The notes under the pieces are model-generated. The model saw only the letters and a program-made list of their open reading frames with translations. It was not told where the DNA came from and searched no databases. Below, piece after piece: positions 1-5,737 of a DNA stretch of 6,496 nucleotides. Origin of the DNA: Gammaproteobacteria bacterium (lineage in GTDB: Bacteria; Pseudomonadota; Gammaproteobacteria; Chromatiales; Sedimenticolaceae). The DNA is taken from assembly GCA_020445165.1 (NCBI GenBank), contig JAGRHE010000039.1, forward strand, positions 10,381 to 16,876. The letters run 5' to 3'. Position 1 is the first letter of the stretch; each line of letters opens with the position of its first letter. The position numbers were made by a program, and so were the translations under genes.

Positions 1-834
1 GTGCTGGCGGATCATGCCGCGGGTGTCCTTGCCGTAGGCCCCGGCCTCGGAGCGGAAACAGGGCGTGTGCGCGACATAGCGGCGCGGCAGGTAATCGTCG
101 TCGACGATCACATCGCGCACCAGGTTGGTCAGCGGCACCTCGGCGGTCGGGATCAGGTGGTAGTCGCTGCCCTCGAGCCGGAACAGGTCCTCGGCGAACT
201 TGGGCAGCTGGCCGGTGCCATACAGGCTGTCTGGGTTGACCATGTAAGGCACGTAGGTTTCGACATAGCCATGCTCGGCGGTGTGCACGTCGAGCATCAT
301 CTGCGCCAGTGCGCGGTGCATGCGCGCCAGGCCACCGCTCATGACAGCGAAGCGCGAACCGGTCAGCTTGGCCGCAGCGTCGAAATCGAGCGTGCCCATG
401 GCCGCGCCCAGGTCGACGTGATCCTTGGGCTCGAAATCGAACTGCGGCGGTTCACCCCAGCGCCGTTCTTCGCGGTTGTCGTTCTCGTCCTTGCCGTCGG
501 GCACGCTGTCGTGCGGCAGGTTCGGCGTACCGAGTGCGATCTCCTGCAGGGCATCCTGGACCTGTGCGAGGGCTTCCTCGGCCGCCTTGAGCCGGTCACC
601 GAGTGTCGCGACTTCATCCAGCAGCGGCTGGATGTCCTCGCCGGCAGCCTTGGCCTTACCGATCGACTTGGACTTGGTGTTGCGCTCGTTCTGCAGCTCC
701 TGGGTGTCGACCTGCAGGGTCTTGCGCCGGCTTTCCAGCTCGGTGATGCGCTCGCGGTCGAGGCTGAATCCGCGCCGGGCGAGTGCCGCGGCGACGTGGT
801 CGAGATCATTGCGCAGGCTTTTCGGGTCAAGCAT
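1..834 (-). CDS. serS: Seryl-tRNA synthetase, N-terminal 278 residues (runs off the left edge)
   Basis: Cytoplasmic class II aminoacyl-tRNA synthetase that activates serine with ATP and charges tRNA-Ser (and tRNA-Sec where present). The first ~100 residues form the tRNA-binding arm: a charged helical region (about 27-100) with the shape of the SerRS antiparallel coiled coil. The catalytic core follows, with [10 protein letters not shown] near 159-168, the serine-binding TAE loop (PTAEVPL, 229-235) and class II motif 2 (CFRSEAG at 259-265, then [10 protein letters not shown] at the edge); R261 is the expected ATP/serine-contacting arginine. Motif 3 and roughly 150 C-terminal residues lie outside the window, judged by the usual length of about 430. 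The ATG at 834 is 4 bases after the stop of the DUF190 gene, so translation may be coupled; the Shine-Dalgarno match is poor. Identity is very secure. Confidence 0.98.
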   Translation of the reverse strand, partial: MLDPKSLRNDLDHVAAALARRGFSLDRERITELESRRKTLQVDTQELQNERNTKSKSIGKAKAAGEDIQPLLDEVATLGDRLKAAEEALAQVQDALQEIALGTPNLPHDSVPDGKDENDNREERRWGEPPQFDFEPKDHVDLGAAMGTLDFDAAAKLTGSRFAVMSGGLARMHRALAQMMLDVHTAEHGYVETYVPYMVNPDSLYGTGQLPKFAEDLFRLEGSDYHLIPTAEVPLTNLVRDVIVDDDYLPRRYVAHTPCFRSEAGAYGKDTRGMIRQH

Positions 835-838
835 TGGG

Positions 839-1156
839 TTAATCCAGATTGGCCAGGTTGGCTTGGGCCGGCCACGACACGATGTGCCCGGGGCCGACGA
901 TTTCATTCAACAGGGGCAGCACTTTTTCGACCACCCCGGGACTATCGAAGAATTCGATAATGACCGGCAGGTCGAGCGACACATCGAGCAGGCCGGTCTC
1001 GTGCAGATGTCCGGAGCGGCCGAAGCCGGCAATGCCACGAAAGGCGGTCACCCCGGCCACGCGGTGCTCCTGGTGCAGAAGGTCCATGATCTTGCGATGC
1101 TGATGGTCCTTCTCGCTGCAGTACACCCGCACCATGGTTACCGATCGTCCGTCCAT
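839..1156 (-). CDS. DUF190 family protein, translationally coupled to crcB
   Basis: Small soluble protein of 105 residues in the DUF190 family (Pfam PF02641), which has a PII-like ferredoxin-type fold and no settled biochemical role. Visible family features are the first strand (VRVYCSEKD), the central [13 protein letters not shown] stretch about 37-49, LPVIIEFFD in the second half, and a helix with VLPLLNEIV. The start is placed at the ATG at 1156 because it shares its A with the crcB stop codon (TGATG on the minus strand) and a GAGG lies 5 bases upstream (plus-strand 1162-1165). A second in-frame ATG at 1135 would give 98 residues but has a weaker ribosome-binding site. DUF190 genes are often found beside crcB, so a supporting role in fluoride resistance is plausible but inferred. 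serS follows 4 bp downstream. Confidence 0.9.
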   Translation of the reverse strand: MDGRSVTMVRVYCSEKDHQHRKIMDLLHQEHRVAGVTAFRGIAGFGRSGHLHETGLLDVSLDLPVIIEFFDSPGVVEKVLPLLNEIVGPGHIVSWPAQANLANLD

Positions 1157-1527
1157 CACTGCCTCGCCAGCACAACGCCGAGATACGCCGCCGCCACGCA
1201 GGCCAGCACGCTGATCAGCATGTTGGCGGCCGCCTTGGCGTATTCTGTCTGTTGCAACAGGTTCAGCGTCTCGATCGAAAAGGTGGAAAAGGTCGTGAAG
1301 GCCCCGAGCAGACCCACCATGGCGAAGGCGCGCCATTCCGCGGCCAGTGTCATGCGCTCAAGCATCACGATGTACAAATAACCCATCACCAGCGAACCGA
1401 GCACGTTGACGAACAGGGTCCCGTAAGGGAAACCACGCCCGAGCAGCGCGTAGATGCCGTTCGACATCCAGAAGCGCAACAGGGCGCCGATCGCGCCGCC
1501 CGCGGCAATAGCAAGAGACTGGGTCAC
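1156..1527 (-). CDS. crcB: Fluoride-specific ion channel CrcB/Fluc
   Basis: Inner-membrane protein of 123 residues. Fluc proteins act as dual-topology dimers that let fluoride leave the cytoplasm and protect enolase and pyrophosphatase. Family signatures are clear: GGAIGALLRF (about 9-18), GTLFVNVLGS in the second helix with the pore Asn, and GAFTTFSTFS in the third helix carrying the phenylalanines and Thr-Ser residues that line the fluoride path and the central sodium site. Four hydrophobic segments fit the fold, and the length is typical. The GTG at 1527 is chosen because it gives the standard N-terminus directly before the first membrane helix; no suitable ATG is nearby. The stop overlaps the DUF190 start by one base. 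The gene lies 82 bp after rarA, with two hairpins in between. Confidence 0.96.
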   Translation of the reverse strand: MTQSLAIAAGGAIGALLRFWMSNGIYALLGRGFPYGTLFVNVLGSLVMGYLYIVMLERMTLAAEWRAFAMVGLLGAFTTFSTFSIETLNLLQQTEYAKAAANMLISVLACVAAAYLGVVLARQ

Positions 1528-1534
1528 GTCAGGT

Positions 1535-1552
1535 CCGGGTCTGCAAACCCGG
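1535..1552 (-). promoter_or_regulatory. Perfect hairpin in the crcB leader, next to the start codon
   Basis: Six paired bases (CCGGGT with ACCCGG) enclose a 6-base loop, ending 7 bases before the crcB GTG at 1527. The GGAC that could serve as a weak ribosome-binding site overlaps the 3' arm (about 1533-1536), so folding could reduce crcB translation. No U-run follows, so it is not a standard terminator. The pairing is seen directly; any regulatory role is inference, and the fluoride-riboswitch consensus was not recognised here. Confidence 0.4.
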
Positions 1553-1582
1553 CATCTTACAAAAGACCGGCCGCAGACTACA

Positions 1583-1606
1583 GCGACGCCACCCGCTGGC
1601 GGTCGC
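1583..1606 (-). terminator. Hairpin 3 bases after the rarA stop; possible mRNA 3' end or processing site
   Basis: GCGACGCCA pairs with TGGC-G-GTCGC: nine base pairs with one bulged G and a 5-base loop (1592-1596). It begins 3 bases after the rarA stop codon on the minus strand. A TCTTTT stretch occurs only about 15-20 bases beyond the stem, too far for a textbook intrinsic terminator. It may be a weak attenuator between rarA and crcB or a 3'-end stabiliser. Chance pairing in GC-rich DNA cannot be excluded. Confidence 0.3.
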
Positions 1607-1609
1607 AGA

Positions 1610-2938
1610 TCAATCGTCGCCGCGCGCCTTGAGGTCCAGCTCACGCAGCCGGGCCAACTTTTCGCCGATCTTGATCTCGAGACCGCGATCGACCGGCGCG
1701 TACAGCTGCACGTCGCCCAGTTCTTCAGGCAGGTAGTGCTCGCCGGCGGCGAATCCGCCGGGTTCGTCGTGGGCATAGCGATAGGCCTTGCCGTAGCCGA
1801 GCTCTTTCATCAACCGCGTCGGTGCATTGCGCAGGTGTACCGGCACCTCCAGCGACCCGGAATTGCGCGCCAGCTCCATGGCCTGGTTGAACGCGCTGTA
1901 GACCGCGTTGCTCTTGGCCGCGCAGGCCAGGTAGACCACGGCCTGGGCGATCGCCAGTTCGCCCTCGGGACTACCCAGGCGTTGCTGGACCTGCCAGGCA
2001 TTGAGCGCGATCTCGAGCGCCCGGGGATCGGCATTGCCGATGTCTTCCGAGGCCATGCGCACCACGCGACGCGCCACGTAAAGCGGATCACAGCCACCGT
2101 CCAGCATCCGGCACAACCAGTACAGCGCACCGTCGGGTGACGAACCACGCACCGACTTGTGCAACGCCGAGATCTGGTCGTAGAAGGCCTCGCCGCCCTT
2201 GTCGAAACGGCGGACCTGGCCGCCGGCCACCTCATTCACCACCTGGTCGGCGATCACCCCGTCTTCGGCCAGGTCGGCGGCAATTTCGAGCAGGTTCAGC
2301 GCACGCCTGGCGTCGCCATCGGCCGCCGTGGCCAGCAAGCCGATAGAGGCGTCACTGATCGACAGACCGAGTCGGCCAAATCCGCGATCGTCGTCGCTCA
2401 GCGTCCGGCGCAGCAGCCCTTCGATCGCATCGGTGGGCAGCGACTTGAGCACGTACACACGCGCCCGCGAGAGCAAGGCGTTGTTGAGCTCGAACGACGG
2501 GTTTTCGGTCGTGGCACCGACGAACAGCAGCGTGCCGTCTTCGACGTGCGGCAGAAAGGCATCCTGTTGGCTCTTGTTGAAGCGGTGCACCTCGTCGATG
2601 AACAGCACGGTGCCACGACCCTGCTCGGCGCGCCGCTGGTGCGCCAGCTCGACCGCCTTGCGGATATCCTTGACCCCGGCCAACACGGCCGACAGGGTCT
2701 CGAAGGCGAAGCCCGACTGTCCGGCGAGCAGGCGTGCGAGCGTTGTCTTGCCGGTGCCGGGCGGGCCCCAGAAGATCATCGAGTGCAGGCGGCCACTCTC
2801 GATCGCGCGCCGCAACGGTTTGCCTTCGGCCAGCAGGTGATCCTGGCCGATGTACTCGTCGAGCGACACCGGACGCATGCGGTCAGCCAGCGGGCGGACC
2901 TGGGCCACATCGGGGCGGAAAAGATCGTTGTCTTGCAT
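1610..2938 (-). CDS. rarA: Replication-associated recombination protein A (AAA+ ATPase RarA/MgsA)
   Basis: Cytoplasmic AAA+ ATPase of 442 residues, related to clamp-loader subunits and RuvB, which acts at stalled replication forks and binds SSB (family knowledge from E. coli RarA and yeast Mgs1). Motifs in order: Walker A GPPGTGKT (58-65), Walker B LFIDEVHR (112-119), sensor 1 GATTENPS (141-148), arginine-finger region SRAR (157-160) and sensor 2 GDARRALN (208-215). The C-terminal half is the helical tetramerisation region with [14 protein letters not shown] and the terminal [11 protein letters not shown] segment typical of the family. Length is normal and the frame intact. The ATG at 2938 gives the usual N-terminus ([18 protein letters not shown]) but has no clear Shine-Dalgarno sequence. 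In relatives rarA follows lolA directly; here two plus-strand genes intervene, so rarA probably heads its own transcript. Confidence 0.97.
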   Translation of the reverse strand: MQDNDLFRPDVAQVRPLADRMRPVSLDEYIGQDHLLAEGKPLRRAIESGRLHSMIFWGPPGTGKTTLARLLAGQSGFAFETLSAVLAGVKDIRKAVELAHQRRAEQGRGTVLFIDEVHRFNKSQQDAFLPHVEDGTLLFVGATTENPSFELNNALLSRARVYVLKSLPTDAIEGLLRRTLSDDDRGFGRLGLSISDASIGLLATAADGDARRALNLLEIAADLAEDGVIADQVVNEVAGGQVRRFDKGGEAFYDQISALHKSVRGSSPDGALYWLCRMLDGGCDPLYVARRVVRMASEDIGNADPRALEIALNAWQVQQRLGSPEGELAIAQAVVYLACAAKSNAVYSAFNQAMELARNSGSLEVPVHLRNAPTRLMKELGYGKAYRYAHDEPGGFAAGEHYLPEELGDVQLYAPVDRGLEIKIGEKLARLRELDLKARGDD

Positions 2939-2944
2939 CGGCTT

Positions 2945-2950
2945 ATTGTA
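2945..2950 (-). promoter_or_regulatory. Candidate -10 box for rarA (TACAAT)
   Basis: TACAAT on the minus strand matches the sigma-70 -10 consensus in 5 of 6 positions and lies 6 bases before the rarA ATG. If used, transcription would start at or very near the start codon, giving a nearly leaderless mRNA, which would fit the absence of a Shine-Dalgarno sequence. No good -35 hexamer is seen at 16-19 bp spacing, so the assignment is weak. Confidence 0.25.
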
Positions 2951-3044
2951 TCCGCTCGGCCGCGACCCACTTCACCGATCTGCAAACCTCTGCACAGTTC
3001 GGGCATTCCATTCCGCGACCTCCAGCGCTACCGATGCAATGGCA

Positions 3045-3074
3045 TTTACAGCGAGCAGCCCGCAGCCGCATCAT
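3045..3074 (+). promoter_or_regulatory. Candidate promoter for the GMC oxidoreductase operon
   Basis: TTTACA at 3045-3050 matches the -35 consensus in 5 of 6 positions. CATCAT at 3069-3074, 18 bp further on, matches the -10 consensus in 4 of 6. This would place the start of transcription near 3081, about 40 bases before the ATG at 3122. It is a by-eye match only. Confidence 0.25.
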
Positions 3075-3121
3075 TAAAAAAACTCCACCCGGTCCGTACG
3101 CCCGGAGACCCCAGATCCAAG

Positions 3122-4666
3122 ATGTTCATCGACGCCCGCAGCCTTCCCGACCACACACAGCTGACTGCCGACCTGGCCATCATCGGCGGCGGTCCGGCCG
3201 GCATCACCCTGGCACGCGCGCTGGCGGCCACCGGCCAGCGCATCTGCCTGATCGAAGCCGGCGACATGCAGTACGACAGCATCAGCCAGGCGCATTATGA
3301 GGGCGAAACCACCGGCATCAGCTACCCGCTGGCGGGCAGCCGGATGCGCTTTTTCGGCGGCAGTTCCAACCACTGGGGCGGCTATTGCAGGCCGCTCGAA
3401 GCGATCGACTTCGAGCCACGCGAATGGGTCGAGAACAGCGGCTGGCCGTTCACGATCGACGAGCTGTTGCCCTGGTACGGCCCCGCCTGTGAGGTGGTCG
3501 AGATCGGACCGCCCCGCTTCACCGACAAGGAATACTGGCAGGAGCAGACCGCGCACACCCTGCCCGAACTGCCGAGTGGCCGCATGGCACTGCGCTTCTT
3601 CCAGTTCAGCCCACCGACCCACTTCGGTACGCGTTACGGCGACGAATTGCGCCAGGCCAGCAACATCGACGTGCTGCTGAATGCCAACGTGACCAATATC
3701 GCCGCGCGCAGCGAAGGCAGATCGGTGCGCGCGCTCAAGATCGCGACCCATAACGGCCTGCATCACCAGGTCCAGGCGCGCGACTACGTGCTGGCGACCG
3801 GCGGGCTCGAGAACGCACGCACCCTGCTGCTGTCGAACGATGTCGTCGCCGCCGGGCTCGGCAACCAGAACGACCAGGTCGGACGCTACTTCATGGAACA
3901 TCCACACCTGGAAGGACTCGGCTCGATCATCATGACGGACATCGCGCGTCTGCCCCCCATCTACCGGCGGCGCGTTCGGGTCGAGGGCCGCGATGGACAC
4001 GTCGCATTCACCCCCAGCGATCGACACCTGCGCGAACAACACCTGCTCAACGCGACCTTTTCGGTCGGCGAAGCGGTCATCTACCGCGCCAACACGGTGG
4101 CCGATACGCCCCAGGTCGCCAGCCACATGACCATGCTGGCTGCCGGCCGACAGCTGTTTGGCGATCGCCCGTGGACGGCGCCGTCGGCACCCGATGCGAA
4201 AGTCGGGCAATGGCTCGGCATCGGGTGTGCCTGCGAGCAGGTGCCGAATCCCGACAGCCGGGTCATGCTCGCCGACAGCAAGGACGCCTTCGACCTGCCA
4301 CGGATCAAGCTCGACTGGCGCCTGACCGAGCAGGATCGACACAGTGTTATCAGCCACGTGCGTACACTGGCGATGGAAATCGGCGCATTGGGCGTAGCGC
4401 GCATGTTGCTCGAGTTCAAGAACCCGGACAGCTGGCCGGAGATCGTCATGGGCGGCTCGCACCACATGGGCACGACGCGCATGCACGACGATCCACGCCA
4501 CGGGGTGGTCGATCGCAACTGCAAGGTGCATGGCTGCGACAACCTGTATGTTGCCGGCAGTTCGGTGTTTCCGACCAGTGGTGCAGCCAACCCGACACTG
4601 ACCATCGTCGCGCTGGCCCTGCGCCTGGCCGACCATCTCAAGACACGGGGTACACGGCATGCCTGA
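3122..4666 (+). CDS. GMC-family FAD-dependent oxidoreductase (choline dehydrogenase-like flavoprotein)
   Basis: A 514-residue flavoprotein expected to oxidise an alcohol or sugar hydroxyl. The FAD-binding Rossmann motif lies at the N-terminus (LAIIGGGPAG, 18-27, with the ribose-binding acidic end LIEAG, 43-47). GGSSNHWGG (79-87) places His84-Trp85 where pyranose 2-oxidase carries its covalent FAD histidine. ATGGLENAR (225-233), EQVPNPDSRV (372-381) and the C-terminal NLYVAGSSVFPT (474-485) are typical of the family. The likely catalytic pair is His447 (HHMGT) and Asn490 (AANPT), as in the His/Asn branch of GMC enzymes. There is no signal peptide or membrane helix. The ATG at 3122 is chosen because it is the only good start before the FAD motif; a GGAG lies rather far upstream (about 3104-3107). 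The substrate cannot be predicted. The stop overlaps the next gene's start by 8 bases. Confidence 0.93.
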   Translation: MFIDARSLPDHTQLTADLAIIGGGPAGITLARALAATGQRICLIEAGDMQYDSISQAHYEGETTGISYPLAGSRMRFFGGSSNHWGGYCRPLEAIDFEPREWVENSGWPFTIDELLPWYGPACEVVEIGPPRFTDKEYWQEQTAHTLPELPSGRMALRFFQFSPPTHFGTRYGDELRQASNIDVLLNANVTNIAARSEGRSVRALKIATHNGLHHQVQARDYVLATGGLENARTLLLSNDVVAAGLGNQNDQVGRYFMEHPHLEGLGSIIMTDIARLPPIYRRRVRVEGRDGHVAFTPSDRHLREQHLLNATFSVGEAVIYRANTVADTPQVASHMTMLAAGRQLFGDRPWTAPSAPDAKVGQWLGIGCACEQVPNPDSRVMLADSKDAFDLPRIKLDWRLTEQDRHSVISHVRTLAMEIGALGVARMLLEFKNPDSWPEIVMGGSHHMGTTRMHDDPRHGVVDRNCKVHGCDNLYVAGSSVFPTSGAANPTLTIVALALRLADHLKTRGTRHA

Positions 4667-5093
4667 TCTGCAGTATGGCGAATCAGCACCACGGCCACAG
4701 GGCATGAATCGGCGCGAGTTCATCCTGGCGGCACTGGTCGGACTACTGGCAGGCAACGTGTCCGCCGGCAGTGCCAACGTGCAAGTACCAACCTGGATAT
4801 CGCGACTGGCCGGCGATCCGAACGCGACCGCTCAACTTGGCGCCAGCTACCTGCGCGAGCACCCGGCAGAACACGATGCCACGCACCTGGCCGACCTGCT
4901 GCAGGAGGCCTTGACCCGCTTCGTCGAGCCCACCCACCCGACCGATGCCGACAGCCTGAGCGCTGCAGCGATCGCAATGATCAATCGGGAATATACCGAG
5001 GCGCAGGTGGTCGAGGTCGATGGCTGGATGCTGAGCCGCAGCGAAGCGCGCCTGTATGCGCTGCTGGCGCTGACCGGAGGCGCGACGCCGTAG
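4659..5093 (+). CDS. Small Tat-signal protein, probable partner subunit of the GMC oxidoreductase
   Basis: A 144-residue protein. A twin-arginine signal is visible: NRREFIL at 17-23, a hydrophobic stretch to about residue 32 (AALVGLLAG) and an AxA-like cleavage region (VSA at 34-36). The mature part has QLGASYLREHP (59-69), an Asp/Leu-rich helix and the C-terminal VEVDGWMLSRSEARLYALLAL segment (118-138 in total). I recall similar VDGW-L-S-EAR endings in short Tat proteins next to GMC oxidoreductases, but could not check this. By position and size it resembles the small subunits of gluconate, fructose and sorbitol dehydrogenases, which carry the unsignalled flavoprotein through the Tat system. 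The ATG at 4659 overlaps the upstream stop by 8 bases, suggesting coupled translation. The ATG at 4704 (residue 16, MNRREF) is an alternative start giving 129 residues. Existence as a gene is secure, function inferred. Confidence 0.82.
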   Translation: MPDLQYGESAPRPQGMNRREFILAALVGLLAGNVSAGSANVQVPTWISRLAGDPNATAQLGASYLREHPAEHDATHLADLLQEALTRFVEPTHPTDADSLSAAAIAMINREYTEAQVVEVDGWMLSRSEARLYALLALTGGATP

Positions 5094-5095
5094 CC

Positions 5096-5114
5096 CGCGC
5101 GACCGGGCAGCGCG
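5096..5114. terminator. Short GC hairpin in the convergent 24-bp gap; weak terminator candidate
   Basis: CGCGC (5096-5100) pairs with GCGCG (5110-5114) around a 9-base loop. It sits between the stops of the Tat-protein gene (plus) and lolA (minus), where a shared bidirectional terminator would be expected. It lacks a T-run on either side and is only 5 bp long, so efficient termination by it alone is doubtful. Confidence 0.2.
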
Positions 5115-5117
5115 TGT

Positions 5118-5735
5118 TCAGTCGATGTTGAGTACGTCCCAGTCGTCCCGCCCCTGGTAGACGAACAGGTCTGGATCGATCGGCTGGTTACGCTCGATGT
5201 CGGCGAACACAAATCGCGAAACCTGGCCGAACTTGTCGTTGAGTTCCATGCGTTGCAGCTGGTCACCGGAAAATGCCAGCAGCACCCGGTTCAGATCGCT
5301 TTCCGGATCGCGCGGGATCAGTTCCAGCCATTGCAGGTTCATGCGCTCACCGATCTCGACGATCTCGAAATCCTTCTCGACCGGCACGTCCATGGCCAGA
5401 AAAGCGGCCGGCGTGCCCTTGAGCGCCCAGCGCTGCAGGTGGCGGGTGACCTGCTTCAGCTCTTCCTCGATGATCCACACGTCACGGCCATCGGCCAGGA
5501 TCACCTGCTTGACCGGTGCGACGTAGTCCCAGCGGAACAACCCCGGGCGCTGCAGCAGGAACAGGCCAAACATCTTGCCCGCGGTACCGTTCTCGGTATC
5601 CAGCACGGACTGCTCGAACTTGGCCTGCAGCGTGGTCAGGCCATCGAGAAAGCGATCCAGGGCGTCGCGACCGGGACCGGCTGCCGCTGCGACATGCGCG
5701 ACGAGCAGACACAGGAAAACAAACGATTTGAGCAA
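5118..5735 (-). CDS. lolA: Outer-membrane lipoprotein carrier protein LolA
   Basis: Periplasmic chaperone of 205 residues that takes outer-membrane lipoproteins from the LolCDE transporter and hands them to LolB. A signal peptide is evident (charged LKS, hydrophobic FVFLCLLVAHV, cleavage near AHVAAA, residues 14-19). Family landmarks: LQAKFEQSV (36-44), QRPGLFRWDY (62-71) in which Arg63 corresponds to the functional arginine 43 of mature E. coli LolA, ILADGRDVWI (79-88), and near the end DKFGQVSRFVFADIERN. Length is normal for the family. No ATG is available at the N-terminus; the TTG at 5735 is chosen because AAGGA lies 6 bases upstream and the signal peptide starts there. The gene begins 2 bases after the ftsK stop, so the two are probably co-transcribed. 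Downstream it converges on the Tat-protein gene instead of leading into rarA. Confidence 0.95.
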   Translation of the reverse strand: MLKSFVFLCLLVAHVAAAAGPGRDALDRFLDGLTTLQAKFEQSVLDTENGTAGKMFGLFLLQRPGLFRWDYVAPVKQVILADGRDVWIIEEELKQVTRHLQRWALKGTPAAFLAMDVPVEKDFEIVEIGERMNLQWLELIPRDPESDLNRVLLAFSGDQLQRMELNDKFGQVSRFVFADIERNQPIDPDLFVYQGRDDWDVLNID

Positions 5736-5737
5736 GG

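Larger units (their letters stand above)
2939..3121. other. Divergent intergenic region between rarA and the GMC oxidoreductase gene
   Basis: This 183-bp spacer must hold the promoters of both flanking genes, since they point away from each other. It is more AT-rich than the genes, with an A7 run at 3076-3082. A direct repeat TCTGCA occurs at 2979-2984 and 2989-2994, exactly 10 bp apart (one helical turn), a spacing compatible with a protein-binding site. ACCGAT also occurs twice (2974-2979, 3030-3035). No small reading frame, RNA gene or clear palindromic operator was recognised. Confidence 0.6.

Noticed and set aside
1133..1135. ATG at 1135 as the DUF190 start
   Set aside because: The ATG at 1156 has the TGATG overlap and a GAGG at proper distance; the later ATG has only a weak ribosome-binding site.
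1..1381. Long plus-strand open frames opposite serS, the DUF190 gene and crcB
   Set aside because: The minus-strand proteins match well-known families across the whole stretch; the plus-strand translations are low in recognisable motifs.
1528..1609. Fluoride riboswitch before crcB
   Set aside because: The conserved riboswitch sequence elements were not seen, and the gap is short. A covariance-model search would be decisive.
1528..1776. Extension of crcB upstream to an ATG at 1776
   Set aside because: The added residues overlap the end of rarA and look like out-of-frame translation; the GTG at 1527 gives the normal Fluc N-terminus and length.
2159..3121. The plus-strand frame of the GMC gene stays open for nearly 1 kb upstream, across rarA
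   Set aside because: It runs antisense to rarA, encodes no recognisable domain, and the FAD motif begins right after the ATG at 3122. Long open frames opposite GC-rich genes are expected.
3074..4777. A 567-residue open frame on the minus strand opposite the GMC gene
   Set aside because: Its translation has no domain or family pattern, while the plus strand encodes all GMC motifs in order. It is a GC-rich codon-bias shadow.
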